Below the pieces are notes generated by a model, which was not told where the DNA came from, searched no databases, and was given only the letters and a program-made list of their open reading frames with translations. From Methanomassiliicoccales archaeon (GTDB lineage Archaea > Thermoplasmatota > Thermoplasmata > Methanomassiliicoccales > JACIVX01), in NCBI GenBank assembly GCA_029907465.1, contig JARYLV010000002.1, positions 62,001 to 126,000 on the forward strand: a stretch of 64,000 nt of DNA. The letters are read 5' to 3'. A program made the position numbers and the translations under genes. Positions 55,128-63,214 of this stretch are shown one piece after another; positions within the stretch are counted from its first letter, which is position 1; each line of letters starts with the position of its first letter.

Positions 55128-55739
55128 GTGATTTTAACGAAAGCTGAAGAAACTGCAATTGTCTTCATTGAGTTCCAGAACGACTTCTGCAAACCTGGAG
55201 GGGGACTCTATGAAGCTGTGAAGGAGCAAATCAAGAAGCAGGGAACGATTGAGAATGCGGCAGATTGTATAAGGAAGGCGCGGGGGAAATGCCTGACAAT
55301 CCTGTGCCCGATCCTCTTCGAAGAGGACTACCGCGATGCTGGATGTGCTGGTGTGCTCGGACCAATCCACCAGAACGCCGCGAAGGCAAAGGCTTTCCGC
55401 AAGGGGACTTGGGGTGGAGAGATCATCGATGAACTGAAGCCGACAAAGGATGATATTGTCATCGAAGGAAAGAGAACCCTAGATGCCTTTCACTCGAGCA
55501 ATCTTGACTTTATACTGAGAGTGAACCGCATCCAGAATGTGGCGTTTGCCGGATTTCTAACGAATGTTTGCGTCGAGGGGACGGCACGATCTGCATACGA
55601 CAAGGGATACAAAGTCTTCCTTCTCAAGGACTGCACGGCAGCAATGTCGGAAGAAGAGCAGAAGTATGTCGAAACGAAATTCTTCCCGCTCATTGGTGAG
55701 GTCCTGAAACACGACGAATTCTTGAAGAGACTCGAATAG
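55128..55739 (+). CDS. Cysteine hydrolase (isochorismatase-like fold)
   Basis: 203-residue member of the isochorismatase/nicotinamidase fold. The catalytic Cys lies in GFLTNVCVEGTARSAYDKGY, the Lys in KTWGG/KGTWGG-type context, and the first acidic residue in VFIEFQNDFC. In the classic triad this first residue is Asp (DMQNDF); here it is Glu. Substrate unknown. Start is ATT/TTG-rich; the frame begins at TTG 55128 after GGGGGTGAT, a good Shine-Dalgarno. A T-rich tract (55750-55785) follows the stop and probably ends transcription. Confidence 0.85.
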   Translation: MILTKAEETAIVFIEFQNDFCKPGGGLYEAVKEQIKKQGTIENAADCIRKARGKCLTILCPILFEEDYRDAGCAGVLGPIHQNAAKAKAFRKGTWGGEIIDELKPTKDDIVIEGKRTLDAFHSSNLDFILRVNRIQNVAFAGFLTNVCVEGTARSAYDKGYKVFLLKDCTAAMSEEEQKYVETKFFPLIGEVLKHDEFLKRLE

Positions 55740-56007
55740 ATAGACCAATTTTCTAATTTTTCATTTTTTAATTTTTTATTATTCCAAAAAAAAATGAGTC
55801 CTGGCGAAGTCTTCTATCCATGGCCAGGCCATCCTTCTATATTCCCCCGCGCCCAAGACCTATCAAGCAGCCGACATTCCTTACAACTGCACCCGCCAAA
55901 AAAGGATAGCTCTCCACTCAGGCCAGATCAACATCAAGTTCCTGTTCCAAAATCCAGGCATTAAGGCTACCGCAAAATTAATAAACCCCGTTTCTTACTT
56001 CACCCTT

Positions 56008-56232
56008 ATGCCTGAGGGACTTTCACCAAATGCAGAGAAGGTTTTTAAGGTCATGAAAGACGCCGGTATCATCGGTGAAGAGAAGATGACTGATGCACAG
56101 CGAATTACGAATATGTCGAAATTGCCAAAGGCGCAATGCTTGGCAGCCCTTCAAGAACTTGAAAAGAAGGGTTATGTAAAACGAAGAGCTAGAGAGAAAT
56201 CTGCCGGCTATTTTCTGACAAAGACCCAGTAA
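56008..56232 (+). CDS. Small winged-helix protein
   Basis: 74-residue protein with a winged-helix layout: PNAEKVFKVMKDAGI, then a TDAQRITNMSKLPKAQCLAALQELEKKGYV recognition unit, and RREKSAGYFLTKT as the wing. Likely a DNA-binding regulator. A TATA-like TTAATAAAC lies about 30 bases upstream, so the transcript may be nearly leaderless. The preceding 268-base gap holds a GC-richer stretch with a 6-bp hairpin (CCTGGC/GCCAGG near 55800-55830) but no gene. Confidence 0.75.
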   Translation: MPEGLSPNAEKVFKVMKDAGIIGEEKMTDAQRITNMSKLPKAQCLAALQELEKKGYVKRRAREKSAGYFLTKTQ

Positions 56233-56659
56233 GTCAATCTATTGAGACCTTTCTACAATTCGAAGAAATCCGAACGTAATCTTTTTCCGTGGTTTTCTAA
56301 TAATTTTTCTTCATGCAGGATATTTAAAATTGGGCTATGATTTTTTGATATTCAACCTCATTCTTTTTGCTCTCATCGAAATTCAATTAGTGAGATAACG
56401 CGCTCAATTATCTCAAATGAACCATATTATTTCCGAGAATGACACTTCAGCATTCCAGAGAAATAGACATGGGGGGCAAAATCCAAATGACTTTGGCAAT
56501 CATGAGACCTCAGGAAGACCTCCTTGAGAGTTTGATGCACAAATTATAGAGGAAGAGGCCTTTTAACAAATCCTAATCAAATAGATCTCCTATCCAGCTG
56601 AGTAATAGTACAATGATGCTTCAAAATCCTTAAAATATGCTTTGCCTTATCTATGGCCA
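56233..56659. other. Intergenic stretch with no gene seen
   Basis: About 430 bases between the small winged-helix gene and marC. AT-rich; TTAAAATATGC (56629-56639) is the only promoter-like element noted, suited to a marC transcript starting near its ATG. No RNA or repeat recognised. Confidence 0.4.
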
Positions 56660-57262
56660 ATGGAGTTATCAGATATCGTTTACGCTTCAACTCTTCTGTT
56701 CTTCATCTTCGATCCCTTCGCGAGCCTCCCGATATTCATCAGCCTGACGAAGAATTTCAGCGAGGAGGACAAGATCAGGAGTGCGAATAAAGCTGTACTC
56801 GTCGCCGGTATTCTTTTCGTCGTCTTTGTCCTTGTAGGAAGGGAACTTCTATCTTTTTTCGGTGTTACGACATCTGGCTTTAGGATCGCAGGCGGACTCG
56901 TATTGCTCCTCATGTCCCTTGAGATCATCTTTGGCGTCAACCTCACGCGGACGAGTGATCAAAACGTCGCGTGGGTTATTATTGCAACACCAATCCTCAC
57001 TGGGCCAGGTGTGATCACGACAGCGATCATTCTGACGACAAACTACGGTTATTTTGTGCCGCTGATCGGCGGGCTCTTCGCACTTGCAATTACATGGATC
57101 CTGTTGCACAACGCTGTTATAATCACAAGGCTTGTTGGAAGTAACGTCATCGAAATTACATCGAAGATCATCGGACTCCTCATTGCTGCCATAGGCATCG
57201 AATATATCATGCGGGGGAGCTACGAGTTCATTCATGGTTTGATGTTATTGGGGATTCTCTGA
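56660..57262 (+). CDS. MarC family integral membrane protein
   Basis: 200-residue protein with six hydrophobic helices. The family pattern FFIFDPFASLPIFISLTKNFSEEDK, FFGVTTSGFRIAGGLVLLLMSLEIIFG and PILTGPGVITTAIILT is clear. MarC was once linked to antibiotic resistance in error; function unknown. ATG 56660 (MELSDIVYA) is preferred over the TTG 18 bases upstream. No operon partner. Confidence 0.9.
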   Translation: MELSDIVYASTLLFFIFDPFASLPIFISLTKNFSEEDKIRSANKAVLVAGILFVVFVLVGRELLSFFGVTTSGFRIAGGLVLLLMSLEIIFGVNLTRTSDQNVAWVIIATPILTGPGVITTAIILTTNYGYFVPLIGGLFALAITWILLHNAVIITRLVGSNVIEITSKIIGLLIAAIGIEYIMRGSYEFIHGLMLLGIL

Positions 57263-57431
57263 AAAGGCCCCGAAACACAAATAATGGAGTAATGGTCAAG
57301 AGAGTTCCAACCTAATTCGACTTGTATATCCATACGGTATTTTTCCTCATTGTCTCCCATCAATGCGTGTTATTCTTTCGAAATTATCAATTGGATGACC
57401 GACGCTTACAAGCTTTGAGTGATAATTCGAT

Positions 57432-58082
57432 ATGCAAAGTGAACAATCACGTTATTGGGATGAATTCTATCGCAAAACAAAGAGGGCATGGAAAGGTCTG
57501 ACTGAATTGCCAGTTCGATTAAGAGGAAATGAACGCATTCTCGAGCTCGGTTGTGGCGACGGCAAAACGCTCAGTGCGCTCGAATACTCTGGCAACTGCC
57601 TCGTCGGTGTGGACTTCTCCTCGGAAGCATTGAAGATCTGTCGAAAGAGGTTTCACATGAACGAAAGAACTGATTTTCTTCGAGCTGAAGCGTCTTTTCT
57701 CCCTTTCAGGAACAGGTCATTCGATGTTGTCATTGCATTCCACATATTCGAACATCTAAGAAGTAATGAGAGGTCAATTGTCATGTCTGAAGTAAAAAGG
57801 GTGCTGGTCCCAAATGGCATATTACTCCTTCGTGTCTTTTCTACAGAAGATATGAGGTTTGGCACTGGCGAAGGGCTCGACGACAGCACATTTGTCAAAG
57901 GGACAGGGGTCACCGTTCATTACTTCGATGAGGGCGAGATTCTGGAACTCCTTGAGGGGATGGAAATCAGAAAGATGTCAAAAGTGGAAAAAGAAAAAGC
58001 ATATGGAGGGCGAAGGGTCAAGCGCTCTTACATTGAGGTAGTGGCAGAAAACCGAGCATCGGATGAATCACTTAACGGATAG
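57432..58082 (+). CDS. Class I SAM-dependent methyltransferase
   Basis: 216-residue Rossmann-fold methyltransferase. Motif I is ILELGCGDGKTLSAL, motif II is LVGVDFSSEALKICRKRF, and FDVVIAFHIFEHL follows. The substrate cannot be inferred; the family includes small-molecule and protein methyltransferases. The gene ends five bases before the first arm of the candidate structured RNA at 58088. Confidence 0.87.
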   Translation: MQSEQSRYWDEFYRKTKRAWKGLTELPVRLRGNERILELGCGDGKTLSALEYSGNCLVGVDFSSEALKICRKRFHMNERTDFLRAEASFLPFRNRSFDVVIAFHIFEHLRSNERSIVMSEVKRVLVPNGILLLRVFSTEDMRFGTGEGLDDSTFVKGTGVTVHYFDEGEILELLEGMEIRKMSKVEKEKAYGGRRVKRSYIEVVAENRASDESLNG

Positions 58083-58087
58083 GTATT

Positions 58088-58200
58088 AAAGATCGTCTTT
58101 CATGCGCCAAAGTATCCCGAGCCGTCCCGCCGGGATGATTCGTTCATTAGACGAAGAATCTTGTCTAGGGTGAGAAACGGCTCTGCCGTCGATCTTTTTT
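58088..58200 (+). ncRNA. Candidate structured RNA of unknown class
   Basis: Nested complementary arms: outer AAAGATCG (58088-58095) with CGATCTTT (58190-58197), inner GAGCCGT (58119-58125) with ACGGCTC (58177-58183). Two hairpins lie inside, CCC-GCC-GGG and a stem of ATTCGT with ACGAAGAAT. The outer 3' arm runs into T6, a transcription end signal. A separate hairpin, CCAGG-ACCTCCG-CCTGG, follows at about 58201-58217. It fits no family I can name. It could be an independent small RNA, or a 3' UTR structure of the methyltransferase mRNA. Confidence 0.45.
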
Positions 58201-58300
58201 CCAGGACCTCCGCCTGGGTCTAAGGTTCCGTTGAGTCTTAAGGGAATCATTTTCAAGCAAACAAAAGCTTTTTGATCCGATCCATATAAATTAATTAATT

Positions 58301-58579
58301 ATGAATATAATAATAGGGGTGTGTGGAAACGATTGCGAAAATTGCTCCCACTTTGGCAGCCTCTGCGATGGCTGCTCCAAAGAAATGAGTTCCTCATTCA
58401 CAGGCATCTGCGAGGCGTATCGATGCGCGATGAACAGAGGAATTGCGCTTTGTGAAGAATGCATCGAATTCAACGACTGTACAACAGTTCTCGAAAGCAA
58501 AATACTTTGCCCCCTCATCATTGAAAAAATCACGCAACGGGACATTCACAGCATCAATATCCCAGATTCGGCACATTGA
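58301..58579 (+). CDS. Cys-rich DUF3795-like protein
   Basis: 92-residue protein with eleven cysteines in the pattern CGNDCENC...CDGC...CEAYRC...CEECIEFNDC, which resembles the DUF3795 zinc-binding family. A TATA-like CATATAAA lies 11-18 bases before the ATG, so translation may instead start at GTG 58319 on a leaderless message. Function unknown; the region before it contains the candidate structured RNA. Confidence 0.78.
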   Translation: MNIIIGVCGNDCENCSHFGSLCDGCSKEMSSSFTGICEAYRCAMNRGIALCEECIEFNDCTTVLESKILCPLIIEKITQRDIHSINIPDSAH

Positions 58580-58722
58580 ATGTCAATGATCCAAGCTTTT
58601 CTAAACTATGCAAATATCCATAAGTTACCTCATTTAAATGTATTGATGACAGGATGCTTTGTTACTTTGTCATCCTTTGATCGGACAAAAGCCTACCGGT
58701 CTGAAAAAAACATCCTAAGGAG

Positions 58723-58815
58723 TGGACCGAGTGGGATTTGAACCCACGGCCTCCGCCTTGCGAAGGCGGCGATCTTTAGCGGCGCTCTAACGCACATCCA
58801 CTGATCTATCGGCCC
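58723..58815 (-). tRNA. tRNA-Ala(CGC) with a D-loop intron
   Basis: On the minus strand: acceptor GGGCCGA/TCGGTCC with the G3-U70 identity pair of tRNA-Ala, D-stem GATC/GATC, anticodon stem CCGCC/GGCGG around TTCGCAA (anticodon CGC), T-stem GTGGG/CCCAC with TTCAAAT, discriminator A; CCA not encoded. The D-loop is 28 bases long, too long for a mature tRNA. It folds as a bulge-helix-bulge, so I infer a 19-base intron at 58777-58795; removal gives a 74-base tRNA with D-loop AGTGGATAA. A TATA-like GATTTAATCC lies about 27 bases upstream. Confidence 0.93.
58777..58795 (-). other. Inferred 19-nt non-canonical tRNA intron (BHB motif)
   Basis: Within the D-loop of tRNA-Ala. Central helix GTGG (58801-58798) pairs with CCGC (58782-58779), one G-U pair included. 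The flanking three-base bulges are ATG (58797-58795) and TAA (58778-58776). The inner helix is TGC/GCG with loop GTTAGA, and the outer helix is the D-stem GATC/GATC, with an A-A mismatch beside it. Cleavage after the second bulge base on each side excises GTGCGTTAGAGCGCCGCTA. Confidence 0.65.
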
Positions 58816-58911
58816 AGGCACCGATAATGAGATTGGAGATTTAATCCTTTCCCCGTTGAGAAAATTGAATGGGGACGAAACAACCAGAGGCACTATCGGT
58901 CAATCCTTTTT

Positions 58912-60270
58912 TCAAATCGTCTTCCCCAATAGTTCCTCAGCCCTCTTGACCACTTCATCGACAATCTCAGGAGCCTTTCCGAGGTAATTCTCCGGTGCCA
59001 TGACCCTGTCGAGATCCTCCTCACTCATGACCGACATGACTTCCTTGGATTTGAGGAGAACTTCCCTCAGATTCACGCCCTTTTCGTCAGCCTCCAAACT
59101 GCACTTTCTCACCAGTGCATGCGCCTCCTGACGTCCCATGCCCAGTCGGACAAGCTCGATCATCACAGCCTCAGCCATGATCAATCCGTTTCCCCTTTGG
59201 AGATTCTCACGCATCTTGTCCTCTCTCACGGACAGATTTGAGAATACGTCGATCGTCTTTGCCAGGATGTCGTCGGTGAGGACGAGGACGTGCGGTAAGA
59301 TGAACCTCTCTGCGCTCGAGTTCGTCAGATCTCTCTCGTGCCAGAGAACCATGTTCTCAAGTGCAGGCATCACAAAAGACCTCACGATTCTTGCCAAACC
59401 GCAGATGTTTTCTGAAGTCACTGGGTTCTTCTTTTGCGCCATCGTCGAGCTGCCTACTTGTTTCTTGACATCGAATGCCTCGGAGACCTCTTGAATTTCA
59501 GAACGCTGCAGATTCCTCACTTCAGTCGCGTACCGCTCACATGAGGTGCAGATCTGAGCCATGAGGCAGACTAGCTCAGCATACCGGTCTCTGCAAACGA
59601 CCTGGGTCGCCGCATCCTCAGCCACTAGACCGAGCTCTTCCATGACCTTTCGCTGGATCTCGAGGAACTTCGGACCGAGGGCGGCGCCTGTTCCAACCGC
59701 GCCAGACATCTTACCAACGCAAACCCTCTTTTTGATTTCTTCCAAACGCTCGCGGTGTCTCATCATTTCAGCCGCGTAGCCAGCGATCTTGAAGCCGAAT
59801 GTCATAGGTACGGCGAACTGACCGTGAGTCCTTCCGACCATTACAGTCGTCCGATGTCTCTTTGCGAGCCTGGCAAAAACTTCGATAAGTTCGGTGATGT
59901 CGTGATTGATGATTTCGAGTGCCTCTTTGATCTGAATCGCGGTGGAGGTGTCAATAATATCATTCGACGTGGCACCGAGGTGAACATACTTCCCCGCCTC
60001 CCCGCATTTCTCGGCTAGTGCTTTGACCACTGCCATGATGTCATGTTTTGTCTCTTCCTCAATCTCCTTAACGCGATCCAAAGTCACAAATTCGAGCGTT
60101 GCCCTAGATGAAATTACCTCTGCGTCAGAATCTGGAATATTCCCAACAAAAGCATGTGCTCTGGCGAGGGCTGCTTCAACTAGCAATTGCGTTCTGAGCT
60201 TGTTCTCTTCGCTGAAAATCGCCTTTATCTTCGGGCGGCCGTAACGGTAGTCAAGAGGGCAGAGAAGCAT
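58912..60270 (-). CDS. purB: Adenylosuccinate lyase
   Basis: 452-residue member of the fumarase/aspartase superfamily that acts twice in purine synthesis (SAICAR to AICAR, adenylosuccinate to AMP). The first signature is KAIFSEENKLRTQLLVEAALARA, the His loops are HLGATSNDIIDTS and GRTHGQFAVP, and the mobile loop is GSSTMAQKKNPVTSENI, the archaeal form of GSSxMPxKxNP. The length is normal. ATG start 60270. Stands alone next to tRNA-Ala. Confidence 0.95.
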   Translation of the reverse strand: MLLCPLDYRYGRPKIKAIFSEENKLRTQLLVEAALARAHAFVGNIPDSDAEVISSRATLEFVTLDRVKEIEEETKHDIMAVVKALAEKCGEAGKYVHLGATSNDIIDTSTAIQIKEALEIINHDITELIEVFARLAKRHRTTVMVGRTHGQFAVPMTFGFKIAGYAAEMMRHRERLEEIKKRVCVGKMSGAVGTGAALGPKFLEIQRKVMEELGLVAEDAATQVVCRDRYAELVCLMAQICTSCERYATEVRNLQRSEIQEVSEAFDVKKQVGSSTMAQKKNPVTSENICGLARIVRSFVMPALENMVLWHERDLTNSSAERFILPHVLVLTDDILAKTIDVFSNLSVREDKMRENLQRGNGLIMAEAVMIELVRLGMGRQEAHALVRKCSLEADEKGVNLREVLLKSKEVMSVMSEEDLDRVMAPENYLGKAPEIVDEVVKRAEELLGKTI

Positions 60271-60454
60271 TCAATCAATCCTCACTCTGAACGTTTCAAT
60301 GATTTTATCATCCAGCAATACATCCTTAGATGAGTAGGCGATACCCAAATCCATCGGCGTAACGATCACCTACTGACATTGAATGATCACTATACAAATA
60401 TTATCGTTCCGTCACTTATCAATTGATCAATGAAAATTATGCGACTTTCTAAAT

Positions 60455-60478
60455 AATATCGTTGATATTGTTGATATT
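60455..60478 (+). promoter_or_regulatory. Symmetric and tandem repeat at GvpD-like promoter
   Basis: AATATC-GTT-GATATT (60455-60469) is an inverted repeat and overlaps a tandem GTTGATATT repeat (60461-60469, 60470-60478), directly next to the TATA-like GATATTTAAG of the ATPase gene. A related pair, TAATATC (62187-62193) and GTTGATA (62197-62203), occurs before the next gene, a winged-helix regulator. The rest of the 250-base gap after purB shows nothing else. Confidence 0.45.
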
Positions 60479-60520
60479 TAAGCCTAATTTGTCATCCTGA
60501 GTGCAAAAAACATTAAGAGT

Positions 60521-62152
60521 TTGCCTAAGAATATAGCTTTGGCGTTTGGTTTGAAAATAGAAACTCATGCTGGGAGGATTCCCAAGGAAATATTGGATTT
60601 TCTACGCAGTGCGGGCGGACATTCGCTGATCATAAAAGGTGAGGCGGGAACAGGAAAGACGACCCTTGCGCTTCAGATCGTCGAGGAGTTGATGGAAGAA
60701 GAAGCGAATTATTACCTCTCGTCGAGGGTCTCAGACGAGGCGCTCTACCGTCAGTTTCCCTGGTTAAAAGAGAAATCGAGGCGAGACAGCATTCTGAGAG
60801 CGAGCAAGGCTTTCCTGAAGAGGACGCGCCCCCCACACGCGAAAGAAGCTGAGAGCGTTCCGAAGGACGCGACACTCCGGGCAGCAATGGAACTGCTGAA
60901 AGTTCTTGCAAAATCCGAGACCGTGGCGACGGTCGTGCGATCAGAACTCCAAAAGCTCGAAGGGCAGATCGAATCTGGAGAACTCGGCGAGGAGGAGAGC
61001 GAACGGTACGGGGCGGAATTCGTCGACGGTTCTATCATTCTAGACCTAGGCGTCCTGTTGCCGGAGCTTGAACTCGCGTATGATCTCGCCGAGTCGAACC
61101 TCCCCAAGAAAACGCTTGTCGTCATCGACAGTATCGACGGTCTTTCTGAGAAATACGGTATCCTTTCAAATAGGATTATCAATACGCTACAAAAAGACCT
61201 GGTAGACCACTCTAGCACAAATATCATCTACGTGCTGGAAAGCGGGGGGAAAACAAATCTCGACTATCTGGGAGATGGTGTCGTCGTTCTCAGAAATGAA
61301 GAGCGGAGAGGGAGAAGGGTCAGACATCTCATCATCGAAAAAATGAGGGGGTCGCGTATCGAGAAATGGCGGTACCTGTTTACCCTCGCAGACGGACGAA
61401 TGAAGACCTTTGAGCAGACCCAAGTCATGATCCCGGAAGTGATGAAGAGACATTCGCCAGTCGAGGACCCGAGCGACTCGACAGTATCGACGGGGATCGC
61501 AGATTTCGATCGTGTGATAGGCGGTTTGCCAAAGGGAGGACTGGTTTTCTTTGAATTTGGGCCTGATATCCCGCAGGAAGTAATCGAATGCATCGAACTG
61601 ACAATTGTTGCCGATTTCATTTCAAAGAAGAGGGGCGTCGTATGGTATCCACTGCGCTCCCTGAATTATCCAACATTAGACGGACAGATCAACATGTTGG
61701 TCTCAAAGGACAAGATTTCAAAGTGCTTGAAGGTCCTCGATGCGAGTGGGATTGATGCGGGGTATCCCTTCGTGAGCATAATCGAAGGCAATGATGCTTC
61801 AAATGATCTCAGGTGGGACTCGCTGAGCTACTTGCTTTCAAATGCATCAAAACCGTTTATTTCGATTCTCGGCTATGATGCAATGGAATCACAGTATGGA
61901 AACGACGTTTTCAGAAATACGCATGCGTTTATTGACACTATGAGGCGCGAAGGCAACATCGTTCTCGCAGAGGCGACAGAGGTCTCAACATCTTTCGCCG
62001 CACTCGCGCATCGATCCCAACTTCACATTCAGATCGAGAGCATCGATGGGACAGTCATGTTCTGCGGTATCAAACCGTACACGCCATATTATGGCATCGA
62101 ATTCGAGATAACCGAAGGGTTGCCAAGAGTCGAACTCATCCCGATGGTCTGA
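60521..62152 (+). CDS. GvpD/KaiC-like RecA-family ATPase with degenerate second domain
   Basis: 543-residue protein with two RecA/KaiC-type domains. Domain 1 has Walker A KGEAGTGKTT (about residues 38-47) and Walker B LVVIDSIDG (about 202), with an acidic helical insertion of ~100 residues between. Domain 2 starts as KaiC domains do (STGIADFDRVIGGLPKGGLVFFEF, near 325), but the P-loop is replaced by GPDIPQEVIE, so only domain 1 should hydrolyse ATP. The layout recalls haloarchaeal GvpD, a P-loop repressor of gas-vesicle genes, though no gas-vesicle genes are present. The TTG start at 60521 follows a TATA-like element. Two winged-helix genes follow in the same direction. Confidence 0.82.
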   Translation: MPKNIALAFGLKIETHAGRIPKEILDFLRSAGGHSLIIKGEAGTGKTTLALQIVEELMEEEANYYLSSRVSDEALYRQFPWLKEKSRRDSILRASKAFLKRTRPPHAKEAESVPKDATLRAAMELLKVLAKSETVATVVRSELQKLEGQIESGELGEEESERYGAEFVDGSIILDLGVLLPELELAYDLAESNLPKKTLVVIDSIDGLSEKYGILSNRIINTLQKDLVDHSSTNIIYVLESGGKTNLDYLGDGVVVLRNEERRGRRVRHLIIEKMRGSRIEKWRYLFTLADGRMKTFEQTQVMIPEVMKRHSPVEDPSDSTVSTGIADFDRVIGGLPKGGLVFFEFGPDIPQEVIECIELTIVADFISKKRGVVWYPLRSLNYPTLDGQINMLVSKDKISKCLKVLDASGIDAGYPFVSIIEGNDASNDLRWDSLSYLLSNASKPFISILGYDAMESQYGNDVFRNTHAFIDTMRREGNIVLAEATEVSTSFAALAHRSQLHIQIESIDGTVMFCGIKPYTPYYGIEFEITEGLPRVELIPMV

Positions 62153-62236
62153 ATACCCCCATCCCCTTTTTTACATCAATTGCGTTTAATATCACTGTTG
62201 ATACTCAGGGAACAAATTCTTTAAGAGCGGCGAGAA

Positions 62237-62605
62237 ATGGAAAATCGTATGGAAGCAGAGGTCCTTCACGAAGACTCCCTGATAAAACTCGTTGCTGATG
62301 AATACGCGGGCAAGATTATGCGCGCGACGTATGGCCGAGCCCTTTCCGTGCAACAGATCAGCAAGCAGTGTTCGATACCGATCGCAGTTGCATACAGGAG
62401 AGTTGGAATACTGGAAAAGGCAGGACTACTGCGTTGTGTTCACCAAGAAGAGGTTTTCCGCGGAAAGAAAGTCAAGTATTACCGGTGCGCTGTCAAAATG
62501 GTGAAAATCCTCTTCATTGACGGTCAGTTCGTGAGTGAAGTCGCCTGGCTTCCCAACGAAGAGCTATTCGGCCAGAATCCAATCGCAGAAGTGGCAAAAA
62601 ATTAA
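62237..62605 (+). CDS. Winged-helix transcription regulator (ArsR-like)
   Basis: 122-residue protein. The helix-turn-helix core is LIKLVADEYAGKIMRATYGRALSVQQISKQCSIPIAVAYRRVGILEKAGLL, followed by a wing (EEVFRGKKVKYYRCAV) and a C-terminal extension FIDGQFVSEVAWLP. Likely a DNA-binding regulator of the ArsR-like group, sharing promoter elements with the upstream ATPase gene. ATG start; related to the next gene product. Confidence 0.85.
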   Translation: MENRMEAEVLHEDSLIKLVADEYAGKIMRATYGRALSVQQISKQCSIPIAVAYRRVGILEKAGLLRCVHQEEVFRGKKVKYYRCAVKMVKILFIDGQFVSEVAWLPNEELFGQNPIAEVAKN

Positions 62606-62695
62606 AATCATCGCGTTGAGCTGCTCGTCGCAATTTTCCAGAGTAAAAAATTTATTTACCGTATCACATTTTAGTCATATCGCGGAGGAACTGAT

Positions 62696-63076
62696 ATCGA
62701 TCTCCTGAAAACTTCTCAGCTGCTCACTGATGAGTATGCGGTCAAAATACTCGTGGCAACGACGAGAAAGCCGCGGTCTGCGCAGGAGATCTCCCAGAAA
62801 TACGGAATTCCCATTGCTGCTTGTTATCGGAGGATCAGGGACCTCATGAGCGTCGGCCTCCTGGAATGCAAGGAGAGAAAGCTTTCACAACAGGGTAAGC
62901 GCATTTCTTATTATCTATCAACACTCAGGAATGCTTACCTATTCTTCGAAAATGGAAAGCTGCGGGTAAAGTTCCAATTGAAGACAGGCGACGCCGATCG
63001 CTTCGATGACCAATGGCACGATATCGAGTTCAAAATGGATGATGAGCAAGGAGATCTAGGGAAAGACAAGAGGTAG
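62696..63076 (+). CDS. Winged-helix regulator with non-canonical start
   Basis: About 126 residues, homologous to the preceding regulator: LLTDEYAVKILVATTRKPRSAQEISQKYGIPIAACYRRIRDLMSVGLL matches it along the whole DNA-binding unit, then RKLSQQGKRISYYLSTLR as wing and an acidic tail. The conserved first helix lies upstream of any ATG, GTG or TTG: the frame opens at 62675 and the first standard start is GTG 62753, inside the domain. I infer translation from ATC 62696, seven bases after GGAGG (62684-62688). CTG 62705 is another candidate. Confidence 0.7.
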   Translation: MDLLKTSQLLTDEYAVKILVATTRKPRSAQEISQKYGIPIAACYRRIRDLMSVGLLECKERKLSQQGKRISYYLSTLRNAYLFFENGKLRVKFQLKTGDADRFDDQWHDIEFKMDDEQGDLGKDKR

Positions 63077-63168
63077 GCCGATGGATGCGATTTTCACAGG
63101 TGATCTATTCGGCTTACGCAATGATATTATATCTAAGTTTGACACCCCCATTCTCTCCGACTTTCAAT

Positions 63169-63214
63169 CCGTGGAGACCCCGTCAACTTATGACGAGAGG
63201 TTGCCCCAGCACGG
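63169..63214. other. Intergenic region with a possible stem-loop RNA
   Basis: The 326-base gap between the regulator and the coiled-coil gene contains CCGTG (63169-63173) pairing with CACGG (63210-63214), around an inner hairpin CGTCA-ACTTA-TGACG (63181-63195) that an ACC/GGT pair may extend. The internal loop between the stems is large. It might be a guide RNA or a leader structure; no C/D or H/ACA boxes were found. Orientation unknown. Confidence 0.3.

Noticed and set aside
63160-63175. CTTTCAATCC resembling part of a CRISPR repeat
   Set aside because: It occurs once; no second copy or spacer spacing nearby and no cas genes in the window.
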